A stretch of DNA of 64,000 nt from Seriola aureovittata (lineage: Eukaryota; Chordata; Actinopteri; Carangiformes; Carangidae): positions 1,578,901 through 1,642,900 of the forward strand of contig NC_079364.1 in NCBI RefSeq assembly GCF_021018895.1, in the 5' to 3' direction. Each line of letters opens with the position of its first letter. The first letter of the stretch is position 1. Shown piece by piece: positions 44,611-55,900 of the stretch. The notes under the pieces are model-generated. The model worked only from the letters and a program-made list of their open reading frames with translations, did no database searches and had not been told where the DNA came from. The position numbers were made by a program, and so were the translations under genes.

Positions 44611-47600
44611 CTGAGACATGACTCAGGACATGACATGTAGTGTGTGTTAAATATGAAATTAGATGTATATCTATAGATATAGAAACAGATATACTGAGTT
44701 TAGTTCCTGATATCGGCAGGAGGACATTATTTAGCATCACGTGCGTCCTGCTGTGTCCTGACTCTGTTCATCTTGTTCTCTCTGGGGTTTTTCTTCCTGG
44801 TATCATGGCTGTCTTATCAACTGGCTTAATTAATTAGTTAATCGCATGCAGCATTAGCAGAACTAGGACATTCGTGTTTTTTTGCCCTATAATGAACAAA
44901 AGCTATTATGACTGTAGTTCAAAGTGAAGTGAAGCTGCCGTCAGAGCAGAGCCGACATGTTCAGATCAGTTCTGAGCAAACAAAGGCTTGAAGGGAGGAG
45001 ATGAATGTCTGATGAGGTCCGAACAAAACGAACATTTACACACTGACCGAGCTCGTTAATGACGTGCAGTTTTGTGCACTACTAAAAGGGTCAGAGGAGA
45101 TCATTTTTATTTCCAATTATCGTCTAAAGAGATATAATATCCACAGTCTCATGTTCTCTGTGCTGCGGCAGCAGAGTCAGTGACACCGACACGAATCCTG
45201 TGAGGAATTAAATAAAACTGGTGTAATTAATACACAGCGGTAATAAGATGGGGCAGTAAGTTTTCTGCTTAAGAACGGCACTGAAGGTTTAATTTCTCCT
45301 TAGCTGTGGGAGTTACTTACAGGCGTTGCACAGAATCAGATCTTTTCCAGCCACTGTCACATAAATTATTGAGAACAGAGCTAGATACTGCCACTGATCT
45401 CCTGAATCAATTCAATTCTTTATGATTAAATTACATCAGATAAACACCAATGAATTTACCACGGGACGTTAAAGCTAATCTACATTCAACTAGTGAGCAG
45501 CACAGCTAAATTTCAAACACATTTCCTGATTATTAAACTGTGGACCAAGGTTTTAGTTTCTCTGACAAATACAAAATGTGTGTCATCCATATTTATTTTA
45601 ACAGTTGTGTTATAATCATAAGATGAACCTGCACAACGTACGAGGACGTCATCATTCTGCACATCTTAATAAATAAATGTTATCTCATACAGCGACACCT
45701 GGAGACGTTCCCTCAACGCTGCAGTTAAATTTTACTTCTGTAAAATCTTTCTGAACTTTTTATTCCTCATCTAAGGAAACGCCTTAAACTGAAACACTCT
45801 GCTCTGTTCAATTAAAGCTCTGAGCTCAGTGTTAAGGTTTTTGATCTCTCAGGAGTGAACCACGTCACGTCACTTCAGATTAGTGATAATAATAATAAAA
45901 GTGAGTTTACAAAGCGCTTCAAAGGGCGACAATCAAGGAAAACGCAATAATAGCAAGAGTCTCACAGGCAATATAAAAACAGAAAACCAGGTAGTGAGGT
46001 TATGATTGGGTGTCCTGACGGAACAAAAGCAGAGTTGACAATTAAGTGACAGTTACTAACGAGCACAGAGCAACATTTTTACGGATCAGCAACATCACTC
46101 TGCTTACCAGATTAATTATGTCAGAGATGAAAGAAAAATATTTTACAACCGTGTTTCCCCCTCTGGGTCTGAAACAGTGTCGAGATGAATGAGTGACAAT
46201 TACAGCGGCAGATTAATCGTGTTCATTTTCTTCTCATTCCTGACAGCGATCACAACTTTGTTGTAGTTTTTACGCTGATCTGATCACAACAGCTCAGTAC
46301 AACATGAATCACAAAATGTCACCACACTGAACTGCTGCCGACCAAGTTTTAAAAAGTAACTGTCACATTTATTTATAACCTGAGCCTCATTTAAAGACCC
46401 ACTCCGATAAAAATCAACTGTTGTCAATGTCAATCAATATGTTTATTTAATATAAGACGTATGATGAGTGAAATAATAATCCACACCACGACTGAGTGTT
46501 TCCACCTTGAACTGCAGTGAACCAATCACAGACTCAAACACAGATTCAGGGTTTCATACCTCTCAAACCTCAGGAACCAATCCTGTCAACCTGTGGGGAC
46601 AGGGGGCGTGGCTAAATACACCTGAAACCTCGTCAGTACAGAGAGAGAGTTAGCATTAGCACAACCGCTAACACTGTGTCAGTTACTGCCAGATACAAAC
46701 TAACAAACAACATAAACAACTGAAAGATGCTAACTGTGCTAACGGTTCTGACCCGTCTGCTAGTCTCTGGTTCTGGTCTCAGACTCCTCCTCAGAGTCTG
46801 GGTCTGACTGAGGCTCAAACATGAGGCTGAGTCTCTCTGATGTTTCCTCCTCTGACCATCTTGATACTCTCTGCTCTCTCACCTGTCCACCTGGAGCCAG
46901 CAGGTGGTGGGCGGGGCTCAAGGCCTGATTTCTCAATCAGGAAGTAAGAGCAGATGAGCTTCAGACCCAGTTTTTTAAATGTGGAAAAAACATATTAAAC
47001 TAAATATGAATCATAGCAGATGCTTTTTACAGAGTTTAGTCTCTACAGCCTCTTACTTTATTTAAGTTTTATTATATATTTAACCTTATTTCCCTGCTGG
47101 TGTCACCACTTGTTCTCATGCCACATTAAGTAATGCACTCCTTGTTGTAGTGAGTGACATATGTGCAGCTATAATTAAGTTCTCTGCCTCTGTTGTGAAA
47201 ACGCTGATAACTGGAGAGTTAACTGAACCAGCTCATAAGTGGAACATGCTTCATGGCTCAGGACCCTGAAGAAACATCTGGCTGCATTTGGTTTCTGAAG
47301 TACAGCTGTGTGTTTCTGGGTGGTTTTCTCTCACATATCGTCATGTTTGAGTAGTGGTGAGGTGTTGTTATGTTTTGTATTCAGGAGCGTTATGATCACA
47401 GGTTATATGAGCTTCTCGTCTGTGCAGCGAAGTCTCCCATGATTTATATTCCTGAGCAGGAGGGAGTGCGATGTTCAGGTCAGCGGTGGTGGGTGGACGT
47501 GTTGTGTCATCTTTTGTCTACAACACTTGACATCCCCGGCGTTCAGGTCCCATAATGACGGGGCTTTTGTTGCCAGAGACACGACTGACTGTTGAAAGAT

Positions 47601-48110
47601 CACAGGAAACATTGACGGAGATGAACAACATGAATATTCTGAGAAAAGTAACAACTAACATTTGTTATGGCTTGACGAAACAATCCTATGTCAAGGTGTC
47701 ATTATGAGCTTTTTCTGGAGCTTTCAATCACATTACACAGTGTTCATCAGCAGATGGCGTTCTCATGGAGACAGCTCTGTCAGCTGTTGTGATGTCATTC
47801 ACCGGCCTTGAAGGACTTGATATTTGTGTGTGCTTTTTAGTGGAAAAGTTCATTTCTGACCTGGTAGATGTCATGTCACAGTAGTAATTCTTAGTAGCTT
47901 TGCACTGCACATTCAAACATGTCACATCACTTCATCAGGATGAATTATGATTTTGAACCTGTGGTTCTGATGTAAGTGGAAACCAAACATCTGTCTTTCA
48001 GGTTCAATCTGCTGATGAACTTTCTTCACCATGAAATGATTATTATTAAATCATCACTACAGAGCTGAAACTTATCTTCATCATCCTCTTCTTCTTCTTT
48101 TGGTTAAGTT
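44611..48110. other. Non-coding stretch
   Basis: No gene supported. An L2-tail-like scrap (AAAGTGAGTTTACAAAGCGC then TTCAAAGGG) is at about 45897-45930. A CATCAGCAGATGGCG block is at about 47746-47760. AT-rich, no tandem arrays. Confidence 0.6.
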
Positions 48111-48119
48111 GGTTAATAT

Positions 48120-48210
48120 AGTTAGTCATACAATAGTAAGGCATAGAAATGTGTAAAACATCATAGTATAATAAGCGTAAAAAACGTAATAGTATAGCGA
48201 GGTGTAACCT
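48120..48210 (+). repeat. CATAGTATA / AAGGCATAAAAA short tandem repeat, first cluster
   Basis: Degenerate units with ATAGTAAGGCATAGAAATG, AACATCATAGTATAATAAGC and AACGTAATAGTATAG. The same unit family recurs at 49785-49930. Confidence 0.75.
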
Positions 48211-49784
48211 GCACGTCACCTTCCCCTTTAGTAGAGTTCCTATACTGCTGATCTTGGCTTAAGTATCTACAGTATTTAAATCTGGGGTTCTCTGAAATAG
48301 CTCAGACCAAAGTTCAATGTGATGACAGGTTCACTCAGGTTCTAGGTTCATTATTCACTAGGTTTGGAAGGAGATTGGCAGTAACGGACTCTACGAGGAG
48401 AGGCATAAGACCTCCAACACACACAACACACACAACCACTGACTCAGTAGGAAAATATCATATCATGGCATATTACTTCTCAGATACCGTTTTCATATAT
48501 ATTCAAGTTCCTCTTCAAAAGAACAAGATTGTTTGACCCAAATCTTTAACTCAAAATACCGTAAAAATAGGATAAACACAAATGAATGGTTCACCAAAAT
48601 TTGTAGTGGTTAGAAAATAAAAGAATATTCAATTCTCAGTGCTTCATACACAAATTAAATGTATCTTCATGTGGATCAATATACACTTATGTTTCAGTTA
48701 TCAGTTCAATTGTCAGATTTAGTTTTTCCCTTTAATTTTCAGTCTCTCTTGGCTTCAAGAACAAAAAAATGAGCTGAGATCTCAGTGGAAAACGTACCAA
48801 AGTAAAATAGAATAATTCTGCTCAGTTTGAGTTCCTTTGATTTGGTCCGTACCGTCCCTTGGACCGGCACAACCCAAACTTGTCAGTGTCCTGACAAGAT
48901 GAAGGTGATCTGGACCAGAAGACGAAGCAGCTCCACGATGTCACAGATAGGATCGTCCCTCAATAAAAACCAGCCTCCACACAAGTGTGTAGAACAGTTA
49001 AAACACAGTCTGTATTTTCTGGTTTTCACTATCCATCCTTTTAAAGTTACCAGAATCAAATTTGCATAAACACAGAATTCAACTTTAACTATAATAAACC
49101 TATGAACTAAATTAATTATTTTATATACACACACTTTTCAAATAAACTCACATATCCAGTCAATTTATCTTTTATAATACACACATCAGTTTAAACACAT
49201 TCCAATTAAACACAACTGTCCCACGTGTTATCTCCGGCTACAACAGCAGCTAGCGACAGTTAGCTTAGCACTAGCCGCAATGCAGCCGAGAGCAATTAGC
49301 GGCTAAAAAACTTAGCAGCATCAACTTGTTGTTTTCCCCAAATCACACAAATATATCCTGACTGGTTATTTTTTTTAGCTCTACATGTATTTCAAGGTAA
49401 AACAACACACCAGTAAATTATTTAGGAGCAAAACATTGACGCTAACTCACCAGGATACTCCGGTAATTAGAAGAAACACCCGCCAGAGTTTCTCACGTGC
49501 TCCTCTCTCCACACCTGCAGCTGCAGTAGTTTTCTCTCTCTCTCTCTCAGTTTTAATCTTACTTTAAAATACTTATTTCACTCTTTCCAACAAAGACCAC
49601 CACGGCTGCGTCGCGTGTGCTGCATCATTGAGGAGAGACAGGATACTTCTCTGCACGCAGCCGTCTACCTGACGCAACCTGTGATACATTCAGGGAACAT
49701 CAGTAATTTACAGGGTTTACCGATTATCTGCATAAGTGGCATTTAGGGAAATCTATAACTGAAGCTACAGAAAATAACCTGGGT
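48211..49784. other. Stretch between the two CATAGTATA clusters; possible minus-strand exon
   Basis: No gene called. On the minus strand a donor ATCCTG|GTGAGT at 49451 ends a C/T/G-mixed segment with CACGTG (about 49495), which could be a non-coding first exon. A short open frame around 48955-48883 minus (DDPICDIVELLRLLVQITFI) has no partner exon. Confidence 0.2.
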
Positions 49785-49930
49785 TACAAAGGCATAAAAA
49801 GTCATAAAAAAACATAGTATAGTAAGACATAAAAAGTAAAAAAAAAAAAAAACGTCATAGTATATTAAGGCATGAAAAGTCAAAAAAAGGTCATAGTATA
49901 TTAAGGCATGAAAAGACATAAAAACGTATA
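49785..49930 (+). repeat. CATAGTATA / AAGGCATAAAAA short tandem repeat, second cluster
   Basis: Four units of about 36-40 bp, each with TCATAGTATATTAAGGCAT and an A-rich run. Same family as 48120-48210. The two clusters bracket about 1.6 kb. Confidence 0.8.
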
Positions 49931-50980
49931 CAAATTCACTTAGCACTCTTCATATGATGCATTTTTAAAGCATGAAAGTTTTCTGTCTTTTTTTTTTTAA
50001 ACTATAAACTGTTCTTGTGTGAGACGAGCAGGAAAACAAGGAACTTTACTCAGGTTGTAGTTCAGTTGTGAACAAACAGGTTCAAAAAATTCAAAATCCA
50101 GAAAATCAAAAACAAGTGACTTTACATGTTTAATTTATTTCTGAGCTAATTATACATAAAACCAAGCAGACAAACACATGCACAAATTCATCTTCTCACT
50201 GACAGCAGAGCCTGCAGCTTCCTGCCAGTAAACTAATTAGCTCAGTGTTTCTAAATGACAGTCATGCAATTAAAGTAATAAACAAACCATCCCACAAGCT
50301 TACAACTATTTTTAATTTGTGTCATCAAGCCGAGCAGGTTGATGTCAAACTGAAGATGTCAAATATCACAGTGCCGTCCAAATACCATCCACTGATTGAA
50401 TTAACTCTGAACAGTCATCAGAGACAAACGAGCTCCGCTGCTCGTTAGATTAAACTGCTCCTTACTATTGTTTTTGTCGTTTAAAGAGTTCATCTTCACC
50501 CTTTAGATGCAGTTCATCTTTTTCATCTTTATTTAGAAATCACACCCTACCTGCGGCGTAGTGTGCTTTATTTTCTGTCAGTGAATGTGAAATGTGAATG
50601 TAGAAGTCCACAGCATGTACAGCACCTTCTGCTAGTCTCACATGTGACACACTGACAGTGAAGTGCACGCACATCCTGAACTCTGATTACTGAGCAGGTT
50701 ATTTCCCACCACGTTTTTATTTCTATAGAGCTGAGTCATAACAGGAGTCATCTCAGGGCACTTTCATATAGAGCAGGTCGAGACTGGACTCATTATATTA
50801 TCATTTACAGAGACCAACATTCCCCCATCAGCAAACAGAAAACTCTTCTTCTATCATTTTTATTAATTCAATCATTAGAGTAGGAAGCCGGAGGAAACCC
50901 ACACAGACCACTGCACCACCATCCTATTATTATTATTATTATTATACTCATAATAATCAAGTAATGATAGCTAATAAAGC
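49931..50980. other. Non-coding stretch with a truncated repeat scrap
   Basis: GCCGGAGGAAACCCACACAG followed at once by CCACTGCACCACCAT (about 50886-50923) is an internally deleted piece of a widespread fish repeat in which these phrases are normally about 80-100 bp apart (from memory). (ATT)7 follows at 50925-50945. Confidence 0.55.
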
Positions 50981-50981
50981 T

Positions 50982-51064
50982 AACACCCACTGCTACAATT
51001 ATTATTAGTCTTATCATCATTAGTCCCATTATTAAGACTAATAATAGCCGGAGCAGTGGGTGTT
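50982..51064. repeat. Imperfect inverted repeat, 31-bp arms, 21-nt loop
   Basis: Arms 50982-51012 and 51034-51064 pair at about 27 of 31 positions. They start AACACCCACTGCT and end TATTATTAGTCTT. An internal bubble of four mismatches separates two perfect stems. A folded transcript would be a long hairpin. Confidence 0.88.
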
Positions 51065-53376
51065 GAGCAGGATCATGGGAGCAGAAACATAAAACTGCAG
51101 CAGAGAGAAGAAGCTGAGTTAGTAACATGTATTAATGGGACATGAATGAGAACAGATGAGGAGGGAGAGGGGAGCTCAGTGCATCATGGGAAGTCCCCCT
51201 GCAGTTTAGGCCTACAGCATAACTAGGGTTTGGTTCAGGCAAGTCTGAGCCGACTGTAACTATAGGCTTTATAAGCTTTATAAGTTTATAAGCTGTAGTT
51301 TTAATTTAATTTCAGTTTCCTTTCACTGTCATTAGACTTTTTTTTCTTTAACTGTTTCATCAGTGCCACATAAAGTCGTCTTTCTCTGTTTTGGAGGGAA
51401 AATAAGTTATTTTTCTCCCTTATTAATTCTTTTCACAGCGAATTCCAGCCTGGAATAAAAGAAAATTTGACAAATGTCAGATTTACTCAGCTGCAGATCA
51501 TTAATGTTAATCCTGTTGGTAAAACAACAAACAAGAAACTATTGGCTGTTGTCTGGTTATTTTCCGCAGCCAACACTGTCTCCTAGAAACTATATTCATA
51601 TACAACAACAAAACTGTTTTCCCAATTAAGATGTGGTGGAAATGGCATCAGCGGCTGGATTATGTTCAGAGGCAACGTTGCTGTAATGTTACTTTACAAT
51701 AATGTAACACGTCTTTCATCTAAAAAGGCCCCAACAAAGAAAGAGATAAGACCAGAACACAGGTGGACCGGTAAAGTCTTTACCGGCTCCATCAGTGTCA
51801 CTGGTGCGGCCCGGTCCCAGTGGATCAGTCCAAGGTGGAATTTCTTTCCCAGTTTACAGAACCATTACAGTTCAGAAAGATGGTGATTTAGATTAAATGT
51901 CTGAAGTCACTGTGAAATGTTTCTGTATTAAAACAGACCAGGATGTTTCCCTGGTGCTGTGAGAGGAAAACCAACCCGCTGTGAGGGGAGGTGACGGGGT
52001 GAGAGGAAAACCAACCCGCTGCGAGGGGAGGTGACGGGGTGAGAGGAAAACCAACCCGCTGCGAGGGGAGGTGACGGGTGGTTGGCGGTCAGAGTTTGTC
52101 AGTATCTCCTTTAGAACTTTTCATCATATACTTGTTCAGATGAGAGCTGCAGGATTCAGGGCTGTGAAGCAGCCTGTCCTGTAAGTCTGTGAAGCTAATG
52201 TTAACGTTAGCTTCAGCAGCTAACAGGCGTCCGTCAGCAGCATTAGGGGTCATCAATCAAATTCTTGTTTCTTTAATTTTATTTTGTCATAAAACATAAA
52301 AACTGTTTAGATTTCTAACGTCCGACCATCAAAAAAAACAAGCGCATTATTACATGTTTTTTTCGTGTAGATTAATTCATTTGAACCCATGAGCCACCGT
52401 CACTTCAGGACTCAAGTTTAATTTCATAGGAAATTATTAATTGAAATGCTGGTGAGAGAAACAGCAGTTATTTACCTCGTGTTGTTCAGAATTCCTTCAG
52501 GCTGTGTGAAGAGTTTAATGAAACCATTACCTTGGATGGTCATTCACAGTTAGGTTACAGTTTGCTGACAGTGTCATTACTGGGCCTGGATTACAGTTAT
52601 CACTGGACACCCCCGAACTCTCCAGAGAGCCAGCAGTCAATAAAACAGAGACAGGACAATAACCACCCAGGAGTAAATATGATAGATACATCACTGCTCT
52701 CCTTCTGTGAGCCTCATCACTGCCTGGAGACGGAGCGTTAGTCTCCCCAGTATCGAGCTCATCGAGGGGAGGAGAAAGCGAGGGGAGCAGTTATTACCAT
52801 TGATCTGAGGAGGAGGAGAAATCCTCCGGTGGGAGTTGGTTTTTGTTGAAGCCGCATCGATCCTGCCTCGGCTCTGACACTAATAATTGGCCTGTGCCCG
52901 ACCCGGTCCCCCGGTGGCTCCATCACCTCCGCCTGCCCGACGTGGAGCACGGGCCACAGCTCCCGGCTCAGCACCGGGACGGCGACCTGGATGATGTCAT
53001 CACAGAGTGAGAGTGCGACCGCAGGCTGGAGGCCCGTCTGCTGCTCCCGCTCAAATGGGAGTGTGAGTTTTGTTGGTGATAGTCGTTTAGTTTACTGTCA
53101 ATTAGTGACTGATAAGAACTGAACCCAATATGAGGTTGAATATGTGCCATGTTGAATATGAGGATTTTATTCCCCGTCACTCACACTGAAGCTGCTCGAG
53201 ATGTTTGAGGCAGAATCACAGCAGCTGGTGACTCTGTCATGAACATCTGGGCGTGTGAGGATTGTATCAAGACAGACTTGAAAAAATGTGACTCTATCCT
53301 TTAATATTATCACCACTAATTACTTGGCTAATAATCAATAATATTGAATACTGTGATGTTTCCCACCATATGCAAT
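51065..53376. other. Non-coding stretch around the 40-bp repeat
   Basis: Apart from the tandem repeat at 51961-52079 nothing is recognised. The segment 52750-53050 is GC-richer and might be a small CpG-rich element. Confidence 0.55.
51961..52079 (+). repeat. 40-bp tandem repeat, three nearly identical copies
   Basis: Copies at 51961, 52001 and 52041 each begin GAGAGGAAAACCAACCCGCT and end GGTGACGGG. Only one substitution (GTGAG versus GCGAG) separates the first from the others, and the last is cut short. Near identity implies recent expansion. Confidence 0.95.
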
Positions 53377-53411
53377 CTTTCTTTCTTTCTTTCTTTCTTT
53401 CTCATTTCTTG

Positions 53412-53443
<32 letters not shown>

Positions 53444-53470
53444 ATTATTATTATTATTATTATTATATTT
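53377..53470. repeat. (TTTC)n and (ATT)n microsatellites
   Basis: (TTTC)6 53377-53402 followed by (ATT)n 53418-53467 with one interruption. They sit within a copy of the ATATTGAATA--TGATATTTCC repeat family. Confidence 0.9.
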
Positions 53471-54329
53471 TTGTTTATCTTGTATTCTATTTAGTGGCAG
53501 CATCACTTAAACCAGAAACATAAAATATAATAATATAATTATATCATATATTATATTATATGTATAATTTATTGTGATATTTGTGCAGGACTGTTTCGAG
53601 ATATTAAATTCTGGATGTCGCCCAGACCTGCTCGTTCCACAGCAGAGACCAGGTACAATCCTGTGACAGAGCCACTAGTTATTAAACCGAGTTGGAGGCT
53701 GATACAGCAGCAGAATCACGACTCTGTCAGACTCATCGGTCCAAACATGAATCGTGTTGCTGCTGCACGAGGTTTCACATGAAAGGCTGACGTCGGCTCA
53801 GTGACCGCACACGGTCACGTGACGGCAGAGACAGAAGTCAGAGAGAGAAGTGAGGGAAGAGGAGAAGCAAAGAGCAGAAGTGACTTGTTGTGTCGTTATG
53901 AGATGAGTTTTATGGCAGACGCTGTTATGGCTGTAGTGGGAGGCGTATTCCTCCGCCTCTGTGGTTCGGGTGGAGCGATACTCATGTTGTTTATACGGCG
54001 CAGTTAAAACCTCGTCACACCTTCCTGCTACATCTTCAAAACAAAGACCAGCTCAAGTTTGTCTTAGTCTTCGACCTTTGAAACTGGTGTATGAGTTTAT
54101 TCCGGCAGCTGTAGACGACGCTTCAGCTCTACTGGTCAAGTCTCATGAGGCACCAGGTCTTCCTGCGCAGAATTACAACCAAGCCAAGACAATATTAGGC
54201 TCAGGCAGATATTCCATAATATTGAATATCATGATATTTCCTGCCTTATGTTATATTTTTCATATTATCTCGAATTTTTTTGCAGGTTTTAGATACAAAA
54301 TTTTGGATATCGCCCGAGTCGAGACAATA

Positions 54330-55079
54330 TTTAATTATGTTTATGAAAGATGGGGATTAACGTACATTCAGCATTAGTGTTGAATTCAACTCAAAGTTAA
54401 TTATGTGTTTTCTAGAGGATCTTTCTGTTGGTTAGAAAAGCGAAATATTCACCAGACACCACTGGACGTCGCACGTACCGGATCTGACGCTGGTTGTTTT
54501 CTGCCATTAATCCTTGAATCCAGTGTCGGTGGCTCCGGGCCGACCGCTGCTCTCTCCTCTGTGAACACACAAACTTTCCAGAGCAACATTTTAAGTCTGC
54601 AGACGTGTTTGATTCTCCAAACATCTTTCATGAATTCATGTATTTGTATCGTGTACTGTAGCCTGAGGGTTCGCCCTGAGGTGAGCTGGTGATGCTTCTG
54701 CATAAGTTTATGTGGAAATGAAATCATGGCAGAAAACTGGGTGAGAAGGCCGAGCACGCATCACAGTAATTCATTTGTAATTCAGATGGATGGAAAGAAG
54801 AAGAACAGTATCCGTCTCTTAGCCACAGTTTAAACACCTGCAGACTACAACTCTAAAGTCAGTTTGAAAACTCTGAAAACGCTGCTTCCTCCTCCTCCTC
54901 CTCCTCCTCCTCCTTTCTCCATGACAACATGACAACAACACATCAGCTGCTTCCTGCTGTGGTGAGCTTCGCTGTGGAGCCGGGAGGAAGATGACTATCA
55001 CTGCTGCAGATATTGTAGACGAGGAAATACTTGACTTCACAGTTAGTTTTTTTTCACGCTCTGTTTTCTCAAAGAAAAG
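54330..55079. other. Non-coding stretch, (CTC)n at 54888-54914
   Basis: No gene supported. Overlapping short frames at 54405-54757 have no recognisable domain. Confidence 0.55.
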
Positions 55080-55500
55080 TGGAGAGAGAGAGGGAGAGAG
55101 AGAGAGAGAGCGAGAGAGAGAGGGAGGGAGAGAGAGAGGGAGAGAGAGAGGGAGGGAGGGAGAGACAGAAAGGGAGGGAGAGAGAGAGAGGGAGGGAGGG
55201 AGAGAGCGACAGATAGAGAGGGAGAGAGAGAGAGAGGGAGGGAGAGAGAGAGGGAGAGGGAGGGAGAGAGAGAGAGCGAGAGAGAGAGGGAGAGAGGGAG
55301 AGAGAGAGAGAGGGAGAGAGAGAGAGAGGGAGAGAGAGAGAGGGAGAGAGCGAGAGAGAGAGGGAGGGAGAGAGAGAGGGAGAGGGAGGGAGAGAGAGAG
55401 AGCAAGAGAGAGAGGGAGAGAGGGAGAGAGAGAGAGAGGGAGAGAGAGAGAGGGAGGAAGGGAGGGAGAGAGAGAGAGAGGGAGAGAGAGAGAGGGAGGA

Positions 55501-55540
<40 letters not shown>
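55080..55540 (+). repeat. Polypurine (GA)n/(GGGA)n array, 460 bp
   Basis: Almost pure purine on the plus strand, built from GAGAGAGA and GGGAGGGAGA blocks. Longer blocks recur: GAGAGCGAGAGAGAGAGGGA appears several times (near 55108, 55273, 55346), which suggests duplication of units about 70-110 bp long. Open frames of up to 240 codons on both strands are by-products. Confidence 0.96.
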
Positions 55541-55542
<2 letters not shown>

Positions 55543-55648
55543 ATTATTCAAACAACACATCTACCGAAGACAATTCAATTTCCAGGCCGTGGCAATAAAT
55601 GTCAGAGCAGGAAACAGCTGACAGAGAATTGTTTAATCGGGTTTTGTT

Positions 55649-55651
<3 letters not shown>

Positions 55652-55697
<46 letters not shown>
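55652..55697. repeat. (TG)n microsatellite
   Basis: Twenty-three TG dinucleotides, 110 bp past the polypurine array. Confidence 0.95.
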
Positions 55698-55698
<1 letters not shown>

Positions 55699-55782
55699 GC
55701 ACTGTTTCAGTAAAACAATCTCACCTCAAGGCCCCTTTTTAGTAGGTGTTCCAGAGCTTTTGATCATATCACATGATCTTCA

Positions 55783-55796
55783 CCAGCAGATGGCAG
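55783..55796 (+). promoter_or_regulatory. CTCF-like core motif
   Basis: CCAGCAGATGGCAG fits the consensus CCASYAGRKGGCRS at all 14 positions. CTCF binding at insulators is established; occupancy here is unknown. Confidence 0.4.
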
Positions 55797-55900
55797 TTTT
55801 ATTTACACAGCACATTTCATCACATCTCAAGTCAAAGTGCTGAACAGCCGAAGACAAAATATAAGACAACAAAAACAAAAGAATATAAGCATGAGGAACT
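55797..55900 (-). mobile_element. L2/V-SINE-type 3' tail scrap
   Basis: TTTTATTTACACAGCACATT then AGTCAAAGTGCTGAACAGC is the reverse complement of the usual GCACTTTG...AAATAAA fish LINE/SINE tail. Only about 100 bp remain. Confidence 0.5.

Noticed and set aside
54819..55713. Open frames up to 241 codons of Ser/Leu/Pro or Arg/Glu repeats on both strands
   Set aside because: They translate the GA/CT polypurine array; no domain, and both strands are open for the same trivial reason.
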